Shown: positions 37,682-48,591 of the stretch, one piece after another
Position numbering within the stretch: the first letter of the stretch is position 1
How the letters are laid out: every line of letters begins with the position of its first letter
Assembly (NCBI GenBank): GCA_020080175.1
Contig: JAGHQL010000019.1
Span: forward strand, 124,001 to 188,000
Reading direction: 5' to 3'
Length of the DNA stretch: 64,000 nt
From: Glutinoglossum americanum
Lineage: Eukaryota > Ascomycota > Geoglossomycetes > Geoglossales > Geoglossaceae
Translations under genes and position numbers: made by a program
Notes under the pieces: model-generated
Database searches by the model: none
Seen by the model: only the letters and a program-made list of their open reading frames with translations
Told to the model about the DNA's origin: nothing

Positions 37682-39687
37682 ATGTCCGAATCCGGCAGGA
37701 ATATGGATGAAGAGGATATCGTAACCGAAGAGCCCGAGCTTGCAGCAGATGACCTGATGAGAAACTTCCTGCCAACCTCCTTTGGAAAGCAAGCCAAGGC
37801 AGCCAATGTGGAAGAGCAGATCAAACGAACAAGGCGTGATAGGCCAGCAGTGAGGGACTTGGAACATCCAGAAGAAGATATTGGAGAGCAGCCACACGTT
37901 GGTGAGATACCAAGGCGGATTCAGGGATCTGCAGGCAAAGTTTCCAACTCCGATGACTCCGAAAACGATGGAGATGAGGGCGATGATGATGACGATGACG
38001 ATGACGACGACGACGACAACGACGAAGACGAAGATGAAGAGGACGAGTTTCCTATATCACACGAGCTGGTGTTGAAGACTCACGAGCGCGCTATTACAAC
38101 TGTATCTCTAGATCCATCCGGGTCTCGCCTTGTTTCTGGTTCGACAGACTGTACACTCAAATTCCATGATTTCGCCTCCATGACTCCCTCAACACTCCGT
38201 GCCTTTCGCTCAGTTGACCCTACCGCAACAAAAGCATCTGCAAATCAGGAGACCCATCCAGTAAATCATGTCGAGTTTAATCCCTTATCAGCGGGACAAA
38301 TACTAGTGGTGCCAGCCACTAGCCAGGCTAAGATATTGAGCAGAGATGGAGAGGTATTGACAGAGTTTGTGAAAGGCGACATGTACCTCCGAGATATGAA
38401 TAATACTAAGGGGCATATCTCCGAGGTTGTTACAGGGACATGGCATCCGACGGATAGAAACGTTTGCGTCACGGCTGGTACTGACAGCACTCTCCGTATC
38501 TGGGATGTTAATAACAAGCGGTCACAAAAGGAGGTTATCGTTTACAAATCTCGCGTCGCTGGTGCAGCGGGGAGGTCACGGATGACAGCTGTCACTTGGG
38601 GGAGTCCAGCACAAGGAGGAAATAATATACTGGTAGCGGCTGCTTTAGATGGTGGACTCTTAATGTGGGGCGGTGATGGCCCATTCACAAGGCCAACAGC
38701 GGATATCAGAGACGCTCATACTAGAGACACTTGGACTGGAGGCGTAGATATCAGTGATGATGGGAGATTAGTTGTGACACGAGGCGGCGATAACCTTATC
38801 AAATGTACGTACATCGTCTTATTTATATCATTTGGTAGTTCTCTAGTGCTGATGGCATTTTCCAGTATGGGACACCCGCAAATTCAAGGCTCCAGTTACT
38901 GTAGTGTCGTATCCCTCAATATCGGCTCAATATCCTACTTCCAACATCTGCTTCTCACCGAATTCTTCATATATTGTGACTGGCTCCGAGACGGGCCATC
39001 TCCACATACTAAACCCTGCTACCCTGAAAGCAGAACTCATTACTCCGGTCACGCCGGGGTCACCTCTCATCACTGTCTTATGGCATGCCAAGCTGAATCA
39101 GATCATTACTGGCTCTGCTAATGCCGAGACGCACGTCCTGTACAACCCTACGATCTCTTTCCGCGGTGCTGTCGATGTTATGTCTAGAGCGCCAAAACGG
39201 CGGCACATCGATGACGACCCAAATCTCACCACAGATCTTTCTCAGGGACTTTCCGGCGATGGCGTTGTGAACCCTAATGGCCTTCTCACCGGGTCCAATC
39301 AGGCTTCTATAAGTTATGCTGCAAGGCACCCAACTATTGGGCTGACAGCATCGGGGAAGTCTCGGGACCCGAGGCGGCCAGAGCGGCCAATGGTGACACC
39401 GTTTGCTAAAAGCCAGCCTGATGAGAAGCATATCAAGGAGCATATCCCACTAAGCTCGATGCGGGATGAGGATCCAAGAGAAGCGTTGTTGAAGTACGCT
39501 GAGGTTGCCAAGAAAGACCCAATGTTCACGAATGCGTGGAAATTGACGCAGCCAAAAACGTGAGTCGTCTCGAACTGTTATTTGAGTCACCTAGGGAATA
39601 TGTTTTTGCTAACTTCCGGGTAGTATTTACGCCGAACTTAGTGACGAGGAGGACGAGGAGCCCAACAAGAAGAAAATAAAACGATGA
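37682..39687 (+). CDS. WDR70-like WD40 repeat protein
   Basis: 626 aa in three exons, 37682-38804, 38866-39559 and 39624-39687, with introns of 61 and 64 bp. The N-terminus is acidic and includes an uninterrupted run of about twelve Asp followed by mixed D/N/E (encoded by GAY repeats at 37981-38040). Then come WD40 blades: VLKTHERAITTVSLDPSGSRLVSGSTDCTLKFHDF, ILVVPATSQAKILSRDG, NTKGHISEVVTGTWHP, CVTAGTDSTLRIWDV, ILVAAALDGGLLMWG, LVVTRGGDNLIK joined across intron 1 to LWDTRKFK, and SYIVTGSETGHLHILN. The tail (SRAPKRRH, then a segment rich in DPRRPERP, ending KKKIKR) is basic. The order and the NTKGHI block match WDR70/GAMB. In other fungi and animals the family is linked to chromatin and DNA double-strand break processing; that role here is inference. 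Confidence 0.87.
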
Positions 39688-40809
39688 TACCCTTGCGGTT
39701 TGGTGGGCTAAAACACTGTGTATTGATATCGAGGCGCTTAAGGTTATCCATCAGCATCATCAACTATCATAATATGATTATATAACGGGTATGAAAAATT
39801 ATCAGTAGAGGCCGAATCCTATTGGTTCGGACTCGAATGCCTGGAGGGAAATTTGAAGGATTCTTTTTCCGTGATTGGCTAATCGGACGCCATAGGAAAT
39901 CCCGTAACGGCGGGACAGGATAAAACTGCACTATTTATCCATGCATTCCTTCTCTACCCCCCCCCCCCTACTTCACGCTCTGTGCCGCACCGCTCCGAAT
40001 CCGTCTCGCGTCGTTGTCGCGGCCACCCCCCAAACTCCAACCATCCGCCTTCCTGTAAAAGCAGCCACGCATCCATACCCCTATATATAACCCGACCCAC
40101 CCCAATGCACCAAAATCAAGCTTTCCCCCTCCCCTCCCTTGCCGTCCATCCCGCCTGGACACGGGAAAAGGAAAAAAAAAAACTCCCCCGGCCAAGAATA
40201 GATATTGGTATGTATGTCGCCGCGGCCGTAGCTTAGCCGGTTGGAAACCGTTGGATGGGGCGAGTGTACCACGACTTGTGTGGCCTACGTACATACATCG
40301 TGCAGCTACCCCGCCCTTTTATTCTTAAGAGGGATACGGATACGAGGTGTTGTGGTTTTATTGGCCTTGTTTCGGGCGGGTTATTTGTCATTGGGAATGC
40401 ACAAATGGCAGCGCATGGGTGGGTGTTGGAGTTCATCGCTTCTCAGCCGAGCTGGTTGTTGCATTGCGTTTCGTGGACAATACGCGCCTGGCATTGGAAG
40501 TCCGGCTATTGAGCAACTACATGTCTCGAATCGAATAAAAAAAGGGAAATCTGAGAAGATCCTCCTGCATACATAGCTAGAATACACCGTGTACTGCCCC
40601 ATATAATTTTTTTTTCTTGTTTCTCCCCTTCCTTGCATTTCGGTTCGCAGCCCCTGTTTGTTGTTTCCAAAACCCTTGCCTTCCATCAAAGTAAGATCCG
40701 CTATGTTGCTTTGCGCTGTCCTTGGGAATTTAACCAGCCGCGTCGGTAATAGAAATGAGGGAGTGGGTGGGTGGACGGACAAAACGTGGCGGGAGCTGGC
40801 TTGAAAAGC
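39688..40809. other. Convergent intergenic region
   Basis: About 1.1 kb between the ends of the WDR70-like gene and the cupredoxin gene. It contains a C run at 39959-39968 and an A run near 40175. Several overlapping small frames on both strands lack any domain. Confidence 0.45.
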
Positions 40810-41754
40810 CTAGAGTACAAGCCCAGCGGCCGCGAAGATGACAGGGAGGATCAAGCCAGCGTGATCCGTCACCGCTGCTGCTGCGGCACTGGATGTGGAA
40901 CTTGCCTGGGCAGTTGCAGACGCCGACGATCCTCCAGCCGATGATCCACCGGTCTTGGTAGCCGCAGCGGAGCTCCCAGAGCTAGCGGCTCCAGTCGCAG
41001 AAGGGCTGCCACTGCTGCTGCCACTGCCGCTGTCGGGAGCGACAAGACTACCGCCTTGAGGGTCGTTGGAGCTAGGCTTGACGACTTGCGCGTTCTTGGC
41101 AGCGTTGGCAAAGTCGTCGACGGTTTTGCCGCTTGGCCTAAAAAAGGGCTTTAGTTAGTGCGTCTGAAATAAATTTGGGAACAGTAATTGTAGGGGAGGC
41201 CTACGCGTTGATCACGCCAACCATACCAGAAGGGCAATGGTTTGCCACATCACAGTAGTACCAGATCGGGTCAGTGCTGGTGATGTTGATTTCGAAAACC
41301 TTGTTCTGAATGCAAAAAGTCGTCGTTAGTTCTGGATAATGTGTACTTGGGAGTAGAGGCTCGCACGTACCGATGTTTTAGTCACCATCGCACTCCCAGA
41401 AGAGAAGCCACCGGAGGACGGCTCGCATGGTTTGTCGAATGTAGCCTGAACGACAGTGTGTCCCTATGGAAAAAAAGAGTAGATGCGCGTCAGGCCCATT
41501 GTTTGTTAAATTGTGGTGCCGTACTGCCATCCCGACAACACATTGAAGAGCAGGAGACGCGACGAACGAGGAATCAATTCTACTCAACTCACCGGCGAAT
41601 AGAAAGTAAACTGAACAGTATCGCCAACATCGGCCGTGGCGGAGTTTGGAGCCATCACAAGCCCATTCTCACCAACATCGATACTAACGAGCTTTGCGTA
41701 AGATGTACCGGCGAGCAGGGAGCCACCCAGGGCCAAGATCTGTGTAAGTTGCAT
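40810..41754 (-). CDS. Secreted, GPI-type cupredoxin (blue copper) protein
   Basis: 227 aa in four exons: 41754-41593, 41463-41371, 41305-41205 and 41137-40810. The introns are 129, 65 and 67 bp. A signal peptide covers residues 1-~20 (LTQILALGGSLLAGTSYA). The cupredoxin fold follows: VSIDVGENGLVMAPNSATADVGDTVQFTFYSP, GHTVVQATFDKPCEP, then FEINITSTDPIWYYCDVANHCPSGMVGVIN. The copper ligands His (GHTVV), Cys (YYC), His (NHC) and Met (SGM) are all present, so a type 1 site is plausible. The C-terminal ~90 residues are Ser/Ala/Gly/Thr-rich and end in a hydrophobic tail (LILPVIFAAAGLVL) as in GPI-anchored wall proteins. Members of this fungal family are cell-wall or extracellular proteins of uncertain role. 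The gene is short, split and easily missed because no exon is a long frame. Confidence 0.85.
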
Positions 41755-42383
41755 AATGTCGTCGAAACGAAATGTATTTGCGAGGATAAGAGAGAGTAGT
41801 GTTTTGAGTGAAGGCGAGAAGATTAGCAGTATTCGATGGTGGTAAACGACGGTTCGATTGAAAGAAGGCTACGCTGGGGGTGAGGAGAGAAACAGAGGAG
41901 AGAAGTAGAAGAAGGGGGAAGGAGCTTGGACTTGGCTGGGGGGAGCTTCGGGCGCCGACCTTGCCGGGTTGCTGGTTGCATGGTTGCTGGTTGCATGGTT
42001 GCTCGGTCGCCAGTCCAGGCCCGTGGCGCAGCGTTGTCCCCCTTCGCACTCACGCCGCTTTTAGGCCACATATTGATCCCCCGGCGAATGGTGAGGGCGC
42101 TTACTCGTCCGTTGCTGGAGCGGTGCTGGAGCGGTGCTGGAGCGTTGCTGGAGCACGCCTGCTCGACAGCGGCTATCGGAATCTCTCCTGAGAGGAGGAG
42201 GGAGGGGACGGAAAGTCTGTTCCTAATTGATACAGCATGGTATTCGTGATACATACATACGTTCGTGCATACGTGTTGGCGGAAGGAAATAAACCCAAAA
42301 GTCCGGTCTAGGTGGTGTCACGATTCTCCAGGGTGAAGATTCAAAATGGAAAAAAAAAAAAAGATATGGGAACGATAGATCGC
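41755..42383. other. Upstream region of the cupredoxin gene with short tandem repeats
   Basis: 629 bp. It contains GGTTGCATGGTTGCT units at 41974-42005 and GCTGGAGCGGT units (11-13 bp, about four) at 42110-42155. No coding region was recognised. Confidence 0.5.
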
Positions 42384-44308
42384 TCAAGCCCCAACTGCAC
42401 CCCCGATCGCGCCCCCCAGCTCCGCGAAAAATACACCCTTCAGTATCGCCTCCCCCTCCTCAACGGCCCACTGTCCCGCCTCCGCCAGTTTACTCTTCCA
42501 CCCCTCCCTCTGGTGTTCCTCCAGATCCTCCCATCTCTTGGCACCCTCGACGGCTTCCTCATCCGCGTGGACGTCGGCTCTGACCTTGGCCTCTGTCACG
42601 TCGTCTTCCCGGATGACAATCGTCTTTGGGGGCTGGCCCTGCTCCCCTTCATCCTGGCGATGCAGTAGGTTTTTGAGGTGTCGAATGCCTGAGATTTTCT
42701 TAGTCTGCACGGAATTGTCGGTGTCAGTTTCCGCGACGTAGAGTTTCGCGGCGAGGGGCGTATGGAATCCGTGTGGAAGCCGATCCGCGGCCCCGAGGAT
42801 GGGGGTTGAGTGGCCGCGTATCTCGAGAAGGGCCTGGATTGCGATGGCGACTAGTGCAGCAGTAAGGAGCAGCAAGATAGTAACTAGTCTCTGCGCGGTC
42901 CCGGATCTTCCGGGGCGTTTGAGGACGTAGCGAGGAGACCTTGATTTTAGAGGAACGGGTAGGAGTTGGAGAGTGTGAATGACGACAGTGTTGCCCATCG
43001 AGACGGAAGCAAGCTTGAGTGTTTTTGGAAGGTTGTTGCCAACATTAGAGGACCCAGGTGGAACAGGTAGAGGCGGAATGAAGTGTGAGAAACAGATCTT
43101 GGTCATCTGGTGTGGATGGACATTCCGGATGACCGAAAAGGTGGAGAATTTGCCTAATCCCCCTTTTGCGCTGTAGTTGAGTGTGAGGATTTCAAGGGAA
43201 ATATCCTGACCCGCTACTGCAATGACAAACTGCTTGTCCCCATCCGACTCATCTTTACCACCCTCCTCGAGAATCGCCACATCCAGACCCGCACCGGCTT
43301 TCATTGAGTTGTGTAGTCTCTTCTGCAGAACAACTCGGCCCACATCTTGGTCTTCAATCCGCAATACTAAAAGCTCTGCACCGGATCGACCAGGGATATT
43401 TGAGAGAATCAGCACCAACGACGGCATCAAAAACCGAAGAGCTCTGAAAATAGGTCTGCCTTTACCGGGTACAAGGGAGAGCCGCTCGTATACCTGCCGT
43501 GGAACGATAGGCTTGGTGCGCCTCTTTGGCGTTGTCTTAGTTGAAGCCGTGCACAAGTATACTTCATGATCCGTGCAATAGACCACCCGAAACTCTCGCG
43601 ACCCGGATTCGATAATGTCTATATCAGCAGCCTCCTTGAACTTCCCTAGATTTATGCGGCCTCGTACAATATCAGGCTGTGTTGTGTTGAGAAACACGAT
43701 CTCCCCTAGAGGCGATAAACCAGTTGTAATTGCAGCTAGTCTCGTCTCAGTCCCATTAGCGGATCCCTCACGCCGCACCGGAGACAAGCGGGTTATCCTT
43801 TGGTATACCTCCTTGTCTTCGTCATTTGGCGAGAAGAGAGACAGTGGAGGGTTCACTTCCCACATAGCCTTCTTCGCCTTCCCATCCGTGTATCCCATTG
43901 TGAAGCGCCGGAAGTGCTTGTTCATGCCCGCTTGTTTTGCTGCCAGCGAAGAATTGACGCCCGCAAAGACCCGCATAGAGTGTGGGTTGGACTGGCTAAG
44001 AGGAACAGCCAGGGAGGTGACGGAGTCCTCATCCCGCGAAAGTTCCAGCTCCGCCAGCGTTGAGATTTCAGTGGTCGTGAATTCAAGGACAGTCTGAAGG
44101 AGAGTGCGACTAGGTTAGCATCAGTTGCGTGTTGGACTGCGCATCCTATATTCTTCAGAAAAACACAGACAATCTTATTTCCAATCCCACTTCGGCCTTC
44201 CCCCCCCCCTCCTCCGACTACAAGACGGTTATTATCCTGCGGATCAAAGTCCGCAGCATAGAGCGGATACGTTAGAGTGGCTTTTACGGCATGTAGAGAA
44301 GGAGCCAT
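42384..44308 (-). CDS. SEC12: SEC12-like guanine nucleotide exchange factor for SAR1
   Basis: 615 aa in two exons, 44308-44171 and 44093-42384. The intron is 77 bp; its donor GTCTGT is not ideal, but the acceptor CTTCAG restores GNKI-TVLEFTT in frame. The N-terminal beta-propeller opens with TLTYPLYAADFDPQDNNRLVVGGGGGEGRSGIGNKI, the Sec12 signature loop that contacts Sar1. SRDEDSVTSLAV and FAGVNSS follow. A single transmembrane segment lies at about 448-471 (RLVTILLLLTAALVAIAIQALL), followed by a ~145-residue lumenal tail. Sec12 is known to load Sar1 with GTP on the ER membrane to start COPII coat assembly. The gene is placed tail-to-head with RPF1 upstream. Confidence 0.87.
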
Positions 44309-44844
44309 CCTTCTGGGGTGAGAAAGGGACCCGTTGCGGAGGAAGATGGTGAGGTTCGGATGAGTTTCTGGGATATGTCGTTCTGCGCAGGCAAGGAATG
44401 CTGCGACAAGATTATTCGGAGCCAATCATCGCCCAACATATGTTCAATAATGTTTTGAGCCTCATTCTCCTCCATGAACACGGTCTCGACCTGCGCATCA
44501 ATATATAAATTTAATTAAATTCTGAAGTTAAGCAGGTGTATCCTCTATACAAGCCCTTATCTAATTTCACTCTCACCAAGTAGTTCAAGTATATTTTAAT
44601 GGAATTATACGTTCGTATGGATTCGGGGGTTTACTCGCACCAACATCACATTCCGTTGCAAGAATTGGGATGGGTACTTCTCAAGGCTCAGCAATAGCAT
44701 TTTGGGTAGATGAATTATATAACTAGCGCCCTGGAGACCAGCATATGTCCTTTGATTTCTCCGGAGAAAATGAATAGCCGGACATTATTTCTATGATTAT
44801 ACAGTCCTATCTCCGAGAAGGCATAGGCTTCGATCGTAATCGTT
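44309..44844. other. Intergenic between SEC12 and RPF1
   Basis: 536 bp containing the SEC12 promoter and the RPF1 3' flank. No gene was recognised. Confidence 0.45.
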
Positions 44845-46134
44845 TCAAAGCTGAAATTTGGTCCTCTGTTTCTCCATGCCGCCCCTCCATTCCCACTGCA
44901 CACCATCAGGTTCCACGCCCCTACCAATGGCCTTATCCACTCTTCTCAACTTCAGTGTAAATCTCGGCCCTAGCTCTTGCAGCCCAGCCCGTATCCCCTC
45001 TACACCCTTTACTTCCTTGCCATCTGATCCGACAACATTCTTCTCCGTTGCTCTCTTCTCGCGGAATACGTATCTGTGCCGCCGTAGAAATAAGTAATCT
45101 CGTTGATTATGGAGGGTTACAACCTGTCGGCCCTGGAGATCTGGTTGTGGAGGAAAGAGGGTGCGGAAGAGACGAGCTGTGAGGAGGCCCAAGGGTGTAC
45201 GGAAGTTGTTGAGAATAAGTTCTGGGGAGTGACCAGTCGGTTTTCCGTGCCCTGGCAGCTTCTTGCCTTCAACCCAGTTGCTGATAGAGAAGTGGAAAGA
45301 AGGGCCGTGTGGGAGATGTATAATATCTAACCCTGAAGGCCTCTTCTGGTCCTCATTTAAAACTAGTAATGCTGTAAAGTTTCTGTTCGAGGCGAACGAG
45401 GCAATTTCGCGGACGGAGAACTTGTAGCCATAGCGGTGAGCTGAGCGGCGGATATAAACACTGTGCGGGAAGAGACTAGTGAGGAGTTCCGCTTCGTTAT
45501 GTAAAGTGGAGTTGAGGGAGGTGGTAATGAGTATCTTGGGTATTGGCAGTGGATCTGCGGTGAACAAGGTAGGAAACTTTAGAAGCAAAGACTCCGGTGT
45601 GAAATCCAAATTTGTGCTCTCGGGTGTAGCAGAAGGAGGTTCCGTGTGCCGTTGACTATCTGAGAGCCTTGTGCTGTGTTTAGTATTGTTCGGTTGTTTC
45701 TCCTTCGGATCATCGTTCTCCTCACTGCCAGAGTCAAGCATGCTATCATGGTCATCCTCACTTTCCCCACCATCACCGAGCCTTTCCCCATTCCCAGTTT
45801 CGCCTCCACACTCGTTATTTTCAGTCGCAATCCCAATTCTCCGCCGCTTCAACCGCTCTACATCCACGCTCAAATCGAGCCTGTGTTCATCATTGCTGTC
45901 TACCTCGTCCCATATCCGCTTCCTCTCAAGAGTCAGCGGTACGCTCTGCTTCAATCGCTCTTCTCTAAGCGATGGGTCCCTATCTTCCTCTCGTTTCCTG
46001 CGAAATCGCTCGTCGCGCTTAGCAGTGTCTCGAGCCCGTTTCTGCTTGATAAAGAGATCTTGTCGTTTATGTTTATTAGCTGTTTTGAACGGTAGGGCGG
46101 CCTTTAGAGATAGTTTAGCTTTCCTAAAACCCAT
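44845..46134 (-). CDS. RPF1: Ribosome production factor 1 (Brix domain)
   Basis: Single exon, 429 aa. The N-terminus is strongly basic (GFRKAKLSLKAALPFKTANKHKR, then KQKRARDTAKRDERFRRKREED) and followed by VPLTLERKRIWDE. After an acidic linker with Ser/Asp/Glu runs, the Brix domain begins at about 200: PKILITTSLNSTLHNEAELLTSLFP, YIRRSAHRYGYKFSVREI, TALLVLNEDQKRPSGLDIIHLPHGPSFHFSISNW. It ends with the RNA-binding-like segment LHNQRDYLFLRRHRYVF and GPRFTLKLRRVDKA. Rpf1 is a known nucleolar factor needed for early 60S (27S pre-rRNA) maturation. The start at 46134 faces the glycyl-tRNA synthetase gene across 213 bp. Confidence 0.92.
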   Translation of the reverse strand: MGFRKAKLSLKAALPFKTANKHKRQDLFIKQKRARDTAKRDERFRRKREEDRDPSLREERLKQSVPLTLERKRIWDEVDSNDEHRLDLSVDVERLKRRRIGIATENNECGGETGNGERLGDGGESEDDHDSMLDSGSEENDDPKEKQPNNTKHSTRLSDSQRHTEPPSATPESTNLDFTPESLLLKFPTLFTADPLPIPKILITTSLNSTLHNEAELLTSLFPHSVYIRRSAHRYGYKFSVREIASFASNRNFTALLVLNEDQKRPSGLDIIHLPHGPSFHFSISNWVEGKKLPGHGKPTGHSPELILNNFRTPLGLLTARLFRTLFPPQPDLQGRQVVTLHNQRDYLFLRRHRYVFREKRATEKNVVGSDGKEVKGVEGIRAGLQELGPRFTLKLRRVDKAIGRGVEPDGVQWEWRGGMEKQRTKFQL

Positions 46135-46347
46135 TGCCGCGGATACTGGAGGCTTAAGCTGGTCATTGGGGTTCCAAGTCTGTGTTTGGGTTGTTTTGTG
46201 GGGAAGTCTATGCGACGAAAGATTTTCCGTCGGAGCTAGTTATATGATTTGCCGAACTCTTTCCCAATTCCCTAGCGATCCTCCGAAGAGTCATCTGCGC
46301 CCAGATATCAACAAGCCATTGACGCGGAACAGAAACTCAACATTTAC
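46135..46347. promoter_or_regulatory. Divergent promoter RPF1 / glycyl-tRNA synthetase
   Basis: 213 bp between the outer start codons on opposite strands. The arrangement suggests shared control of two growth-related genes. Confidence 0.5.
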
Positions 46348-48591
46348 ATGCGACAGGCTTGCAGCCTCCTACGCGTTACTCGTTCCTACCAAAGAGCCTC
46401 TAAATACAAACTCGAGTCTGGTACCATTAAAGCTCGAAATTTCCGACCGAGCGCAAACCAATTGCGATATCAACAGGCGGTAAAGGCATCAAAGATAAAC
46501 ATGGCACCAATCAGTACTACGAAAACTGGGCAGCCGCTTGATAGGCAAACTCTCGACTCTATGCTACGACGCCGTCTCTTCTACACACCTTCTTTCGAAC
46601 TGTATGGTGGTGTTTCAGGTCTCTACGATTATGGTCCGCCGGGCTGCGCTTTACAGGCCAACATTGTTGATATGTGGCGTAAACACTTTGTTTTAGAAGA
46701 GGATATGCTTGAGGTAGATTGCACGATGCTGACGCCCCATGAGGTGCTCAAGACGAGTGGTCATGTCGAGAAGTTCGCCGATTGGATGTGTAAGGATCCT
46801 AAGACTGGGGAGATCTTCCGGGCCGATCACCTCGTGGAGGAGGTGCTGGAGGCAAGGCTGAAAGGGGACAAGGAGGCAAGAGGCCTCAAAGTAGATAGGG
46901 AGGATGATGCTGATGCGAAGAAGAAGAAAAAGAAGGTGAAGGATATTAAGGCTCTAAGGTTGGATGATGCTGTCGTGAAGGAATATGAAGAGGTATTGGC
47001 TAAAGTATGTATCCACTCCCTCGCCGATGAGCAGCTCCTGATAGCGTACTATAGATCGACAATTACGGTGGCGACGAGCTCGGGTCACTGATCCAAAAAT
47101 ATAATATCAAGAACCCTACAACTGGTGGTGATCTACTGAGTCCAGTTGCCTTTAATCTCATGTTTCAGACTTCTATCGGTCCTAGTGGTGGTATGGCAGG
47201 ATATTTACGCCCTGAGACTGCCCAAGGCCAGTTTCTCACCTTCCAAAAGCTACTCGAGTTCAACCAGCAGTCTATGCCGTTTGCCTCTGCTTCAATCGGA
47301 AAGTCATTTCGCAATGAAATCTCTCCACGCGCTGGACTTATGAGGGTTCGAGAGTTTCTTATGGCGGAAATTGAGCACTTCGTGGACCCTGAAGGCGGGA
47401 AAGCTCACCCTCGATTTGATGAAGTTAAAGACATCGAACTCACACTGCTAAACCGTGAAGTACAGCTTGAAGGCAAGACAGATGTCGAAAAGATGTCAAT
47501 TGGCAAGGCAGTCTCAACCGGATTAGTAGACAACGAGACATTAGGCTATTTTCTGGCAAGAATACAGCTCTTCTTGAAAAAGCTCGGTGTTGACCAATCC
47601 AAAGTACGATTCCGACAGCATATGGCTAACGAAATGGCACATTATGCAGCAGACTGTTGGGACGCTGAGCTCCTAACTAGTTATGGCTGGGTTGAGTGCG
47701 TTGGATGTGCTGACCGAAGCGCATACGATCTTACTGTTCACGCGAACAGGACCGGAGCGCCACTAGTGGTAAGAGAGACACGAAGCGAGCCATTGCGTAT
47801 TGAAGAGTGGCAGGTCGACCTCAACAAGAAGAAATTTGGACCTAAGTTCAAGAAGGATGGTAAGGCGGTCGAAGCTGCGGTCGAAGCCTTAACACAGGAG
47901 CAAAGAGAGTCCCTAGCAGCGGGGCTGAAGAAAGATGGAAAGATCGCCATTGATGTTCCGGGCGTCGGGAATGGCAAGGTCGAGCTGGAGAAGGATATTC
48001 TAGAGATTGTGAAGCGTACCCGAGTAGAAAACATCCGAGAGTACACCCCCAACGTCATCGAGCCATCCTTTGGGATTGGTAGGATCCTCTACAGCCTGAT
48101 TGAGCATGTTTACTGGTCACGACCAGGTGATGAAGCTCGTGGTGTAAGGCCTTCTTATCCTACCGTCTGACCGACATGAGTGTCCACACGCTGACATCTC
48201 CATTCAGGTCCTCTCTTTCCCGCCACCAGTCGCACCAACGAAGGTCCTTTTGGTACCCCTCTCCACAAACCCAGAGTTCAGCAAGCTCGTCCGACGAATC
48301 TCGCATAAGCTCCGAGGGCTCGGGATCTCCAACCGCATAGATGACACGTCGGCGAGCATCGGGAAGCGATATGCCCGCAACGATGAACTCGGCACGCCAC
48401 TCGGGGTCACGGCAGATTTCCAGTCCTTAAAGGATGGCTCGTTCACGTTGAGGGACCGGGATACAATGAAACAGGTTCGTGCAAGTGAGGAGGAGATCAT
48501 AGCAGCGATTAAGTCGTTGTCTGAGGGTACCGAGACCTGGGAGGACGTGGCCAAGCGGTTGCCCGAGTTCCTCGAACAGCAGGTGGACTAG
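46348..48591 (+). CDS. GRS1: Glycyl-tRNA synthetase, probably dual mitochondrial/cytosolic
   Basis: 709 aa in three exons: 46348-47004, 47055-48143 and 48208-48591. The introns are 50 and 64 bp, both phase 0. Class II core: [28 protein letters not shown] (motif 1 region), [54 protein letters not shown] (motif 2), and [17 protein letters not shown] (motif 3). The anticodon-binding domain starts at [19 protein letters not shown] Lys-rich insert lies at about 190-205. The 51 residues before Met52 (ATG 46501) are basic, rich in Ser/Arg and nearly free of acidic residues, like a mitochondrial presequence, while Met52 begins the usual cytosolic form. One gene making both forms is known for this enzyme in fungi. 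It charges tRNA-Gly with glycine. Confidence 0.93.
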
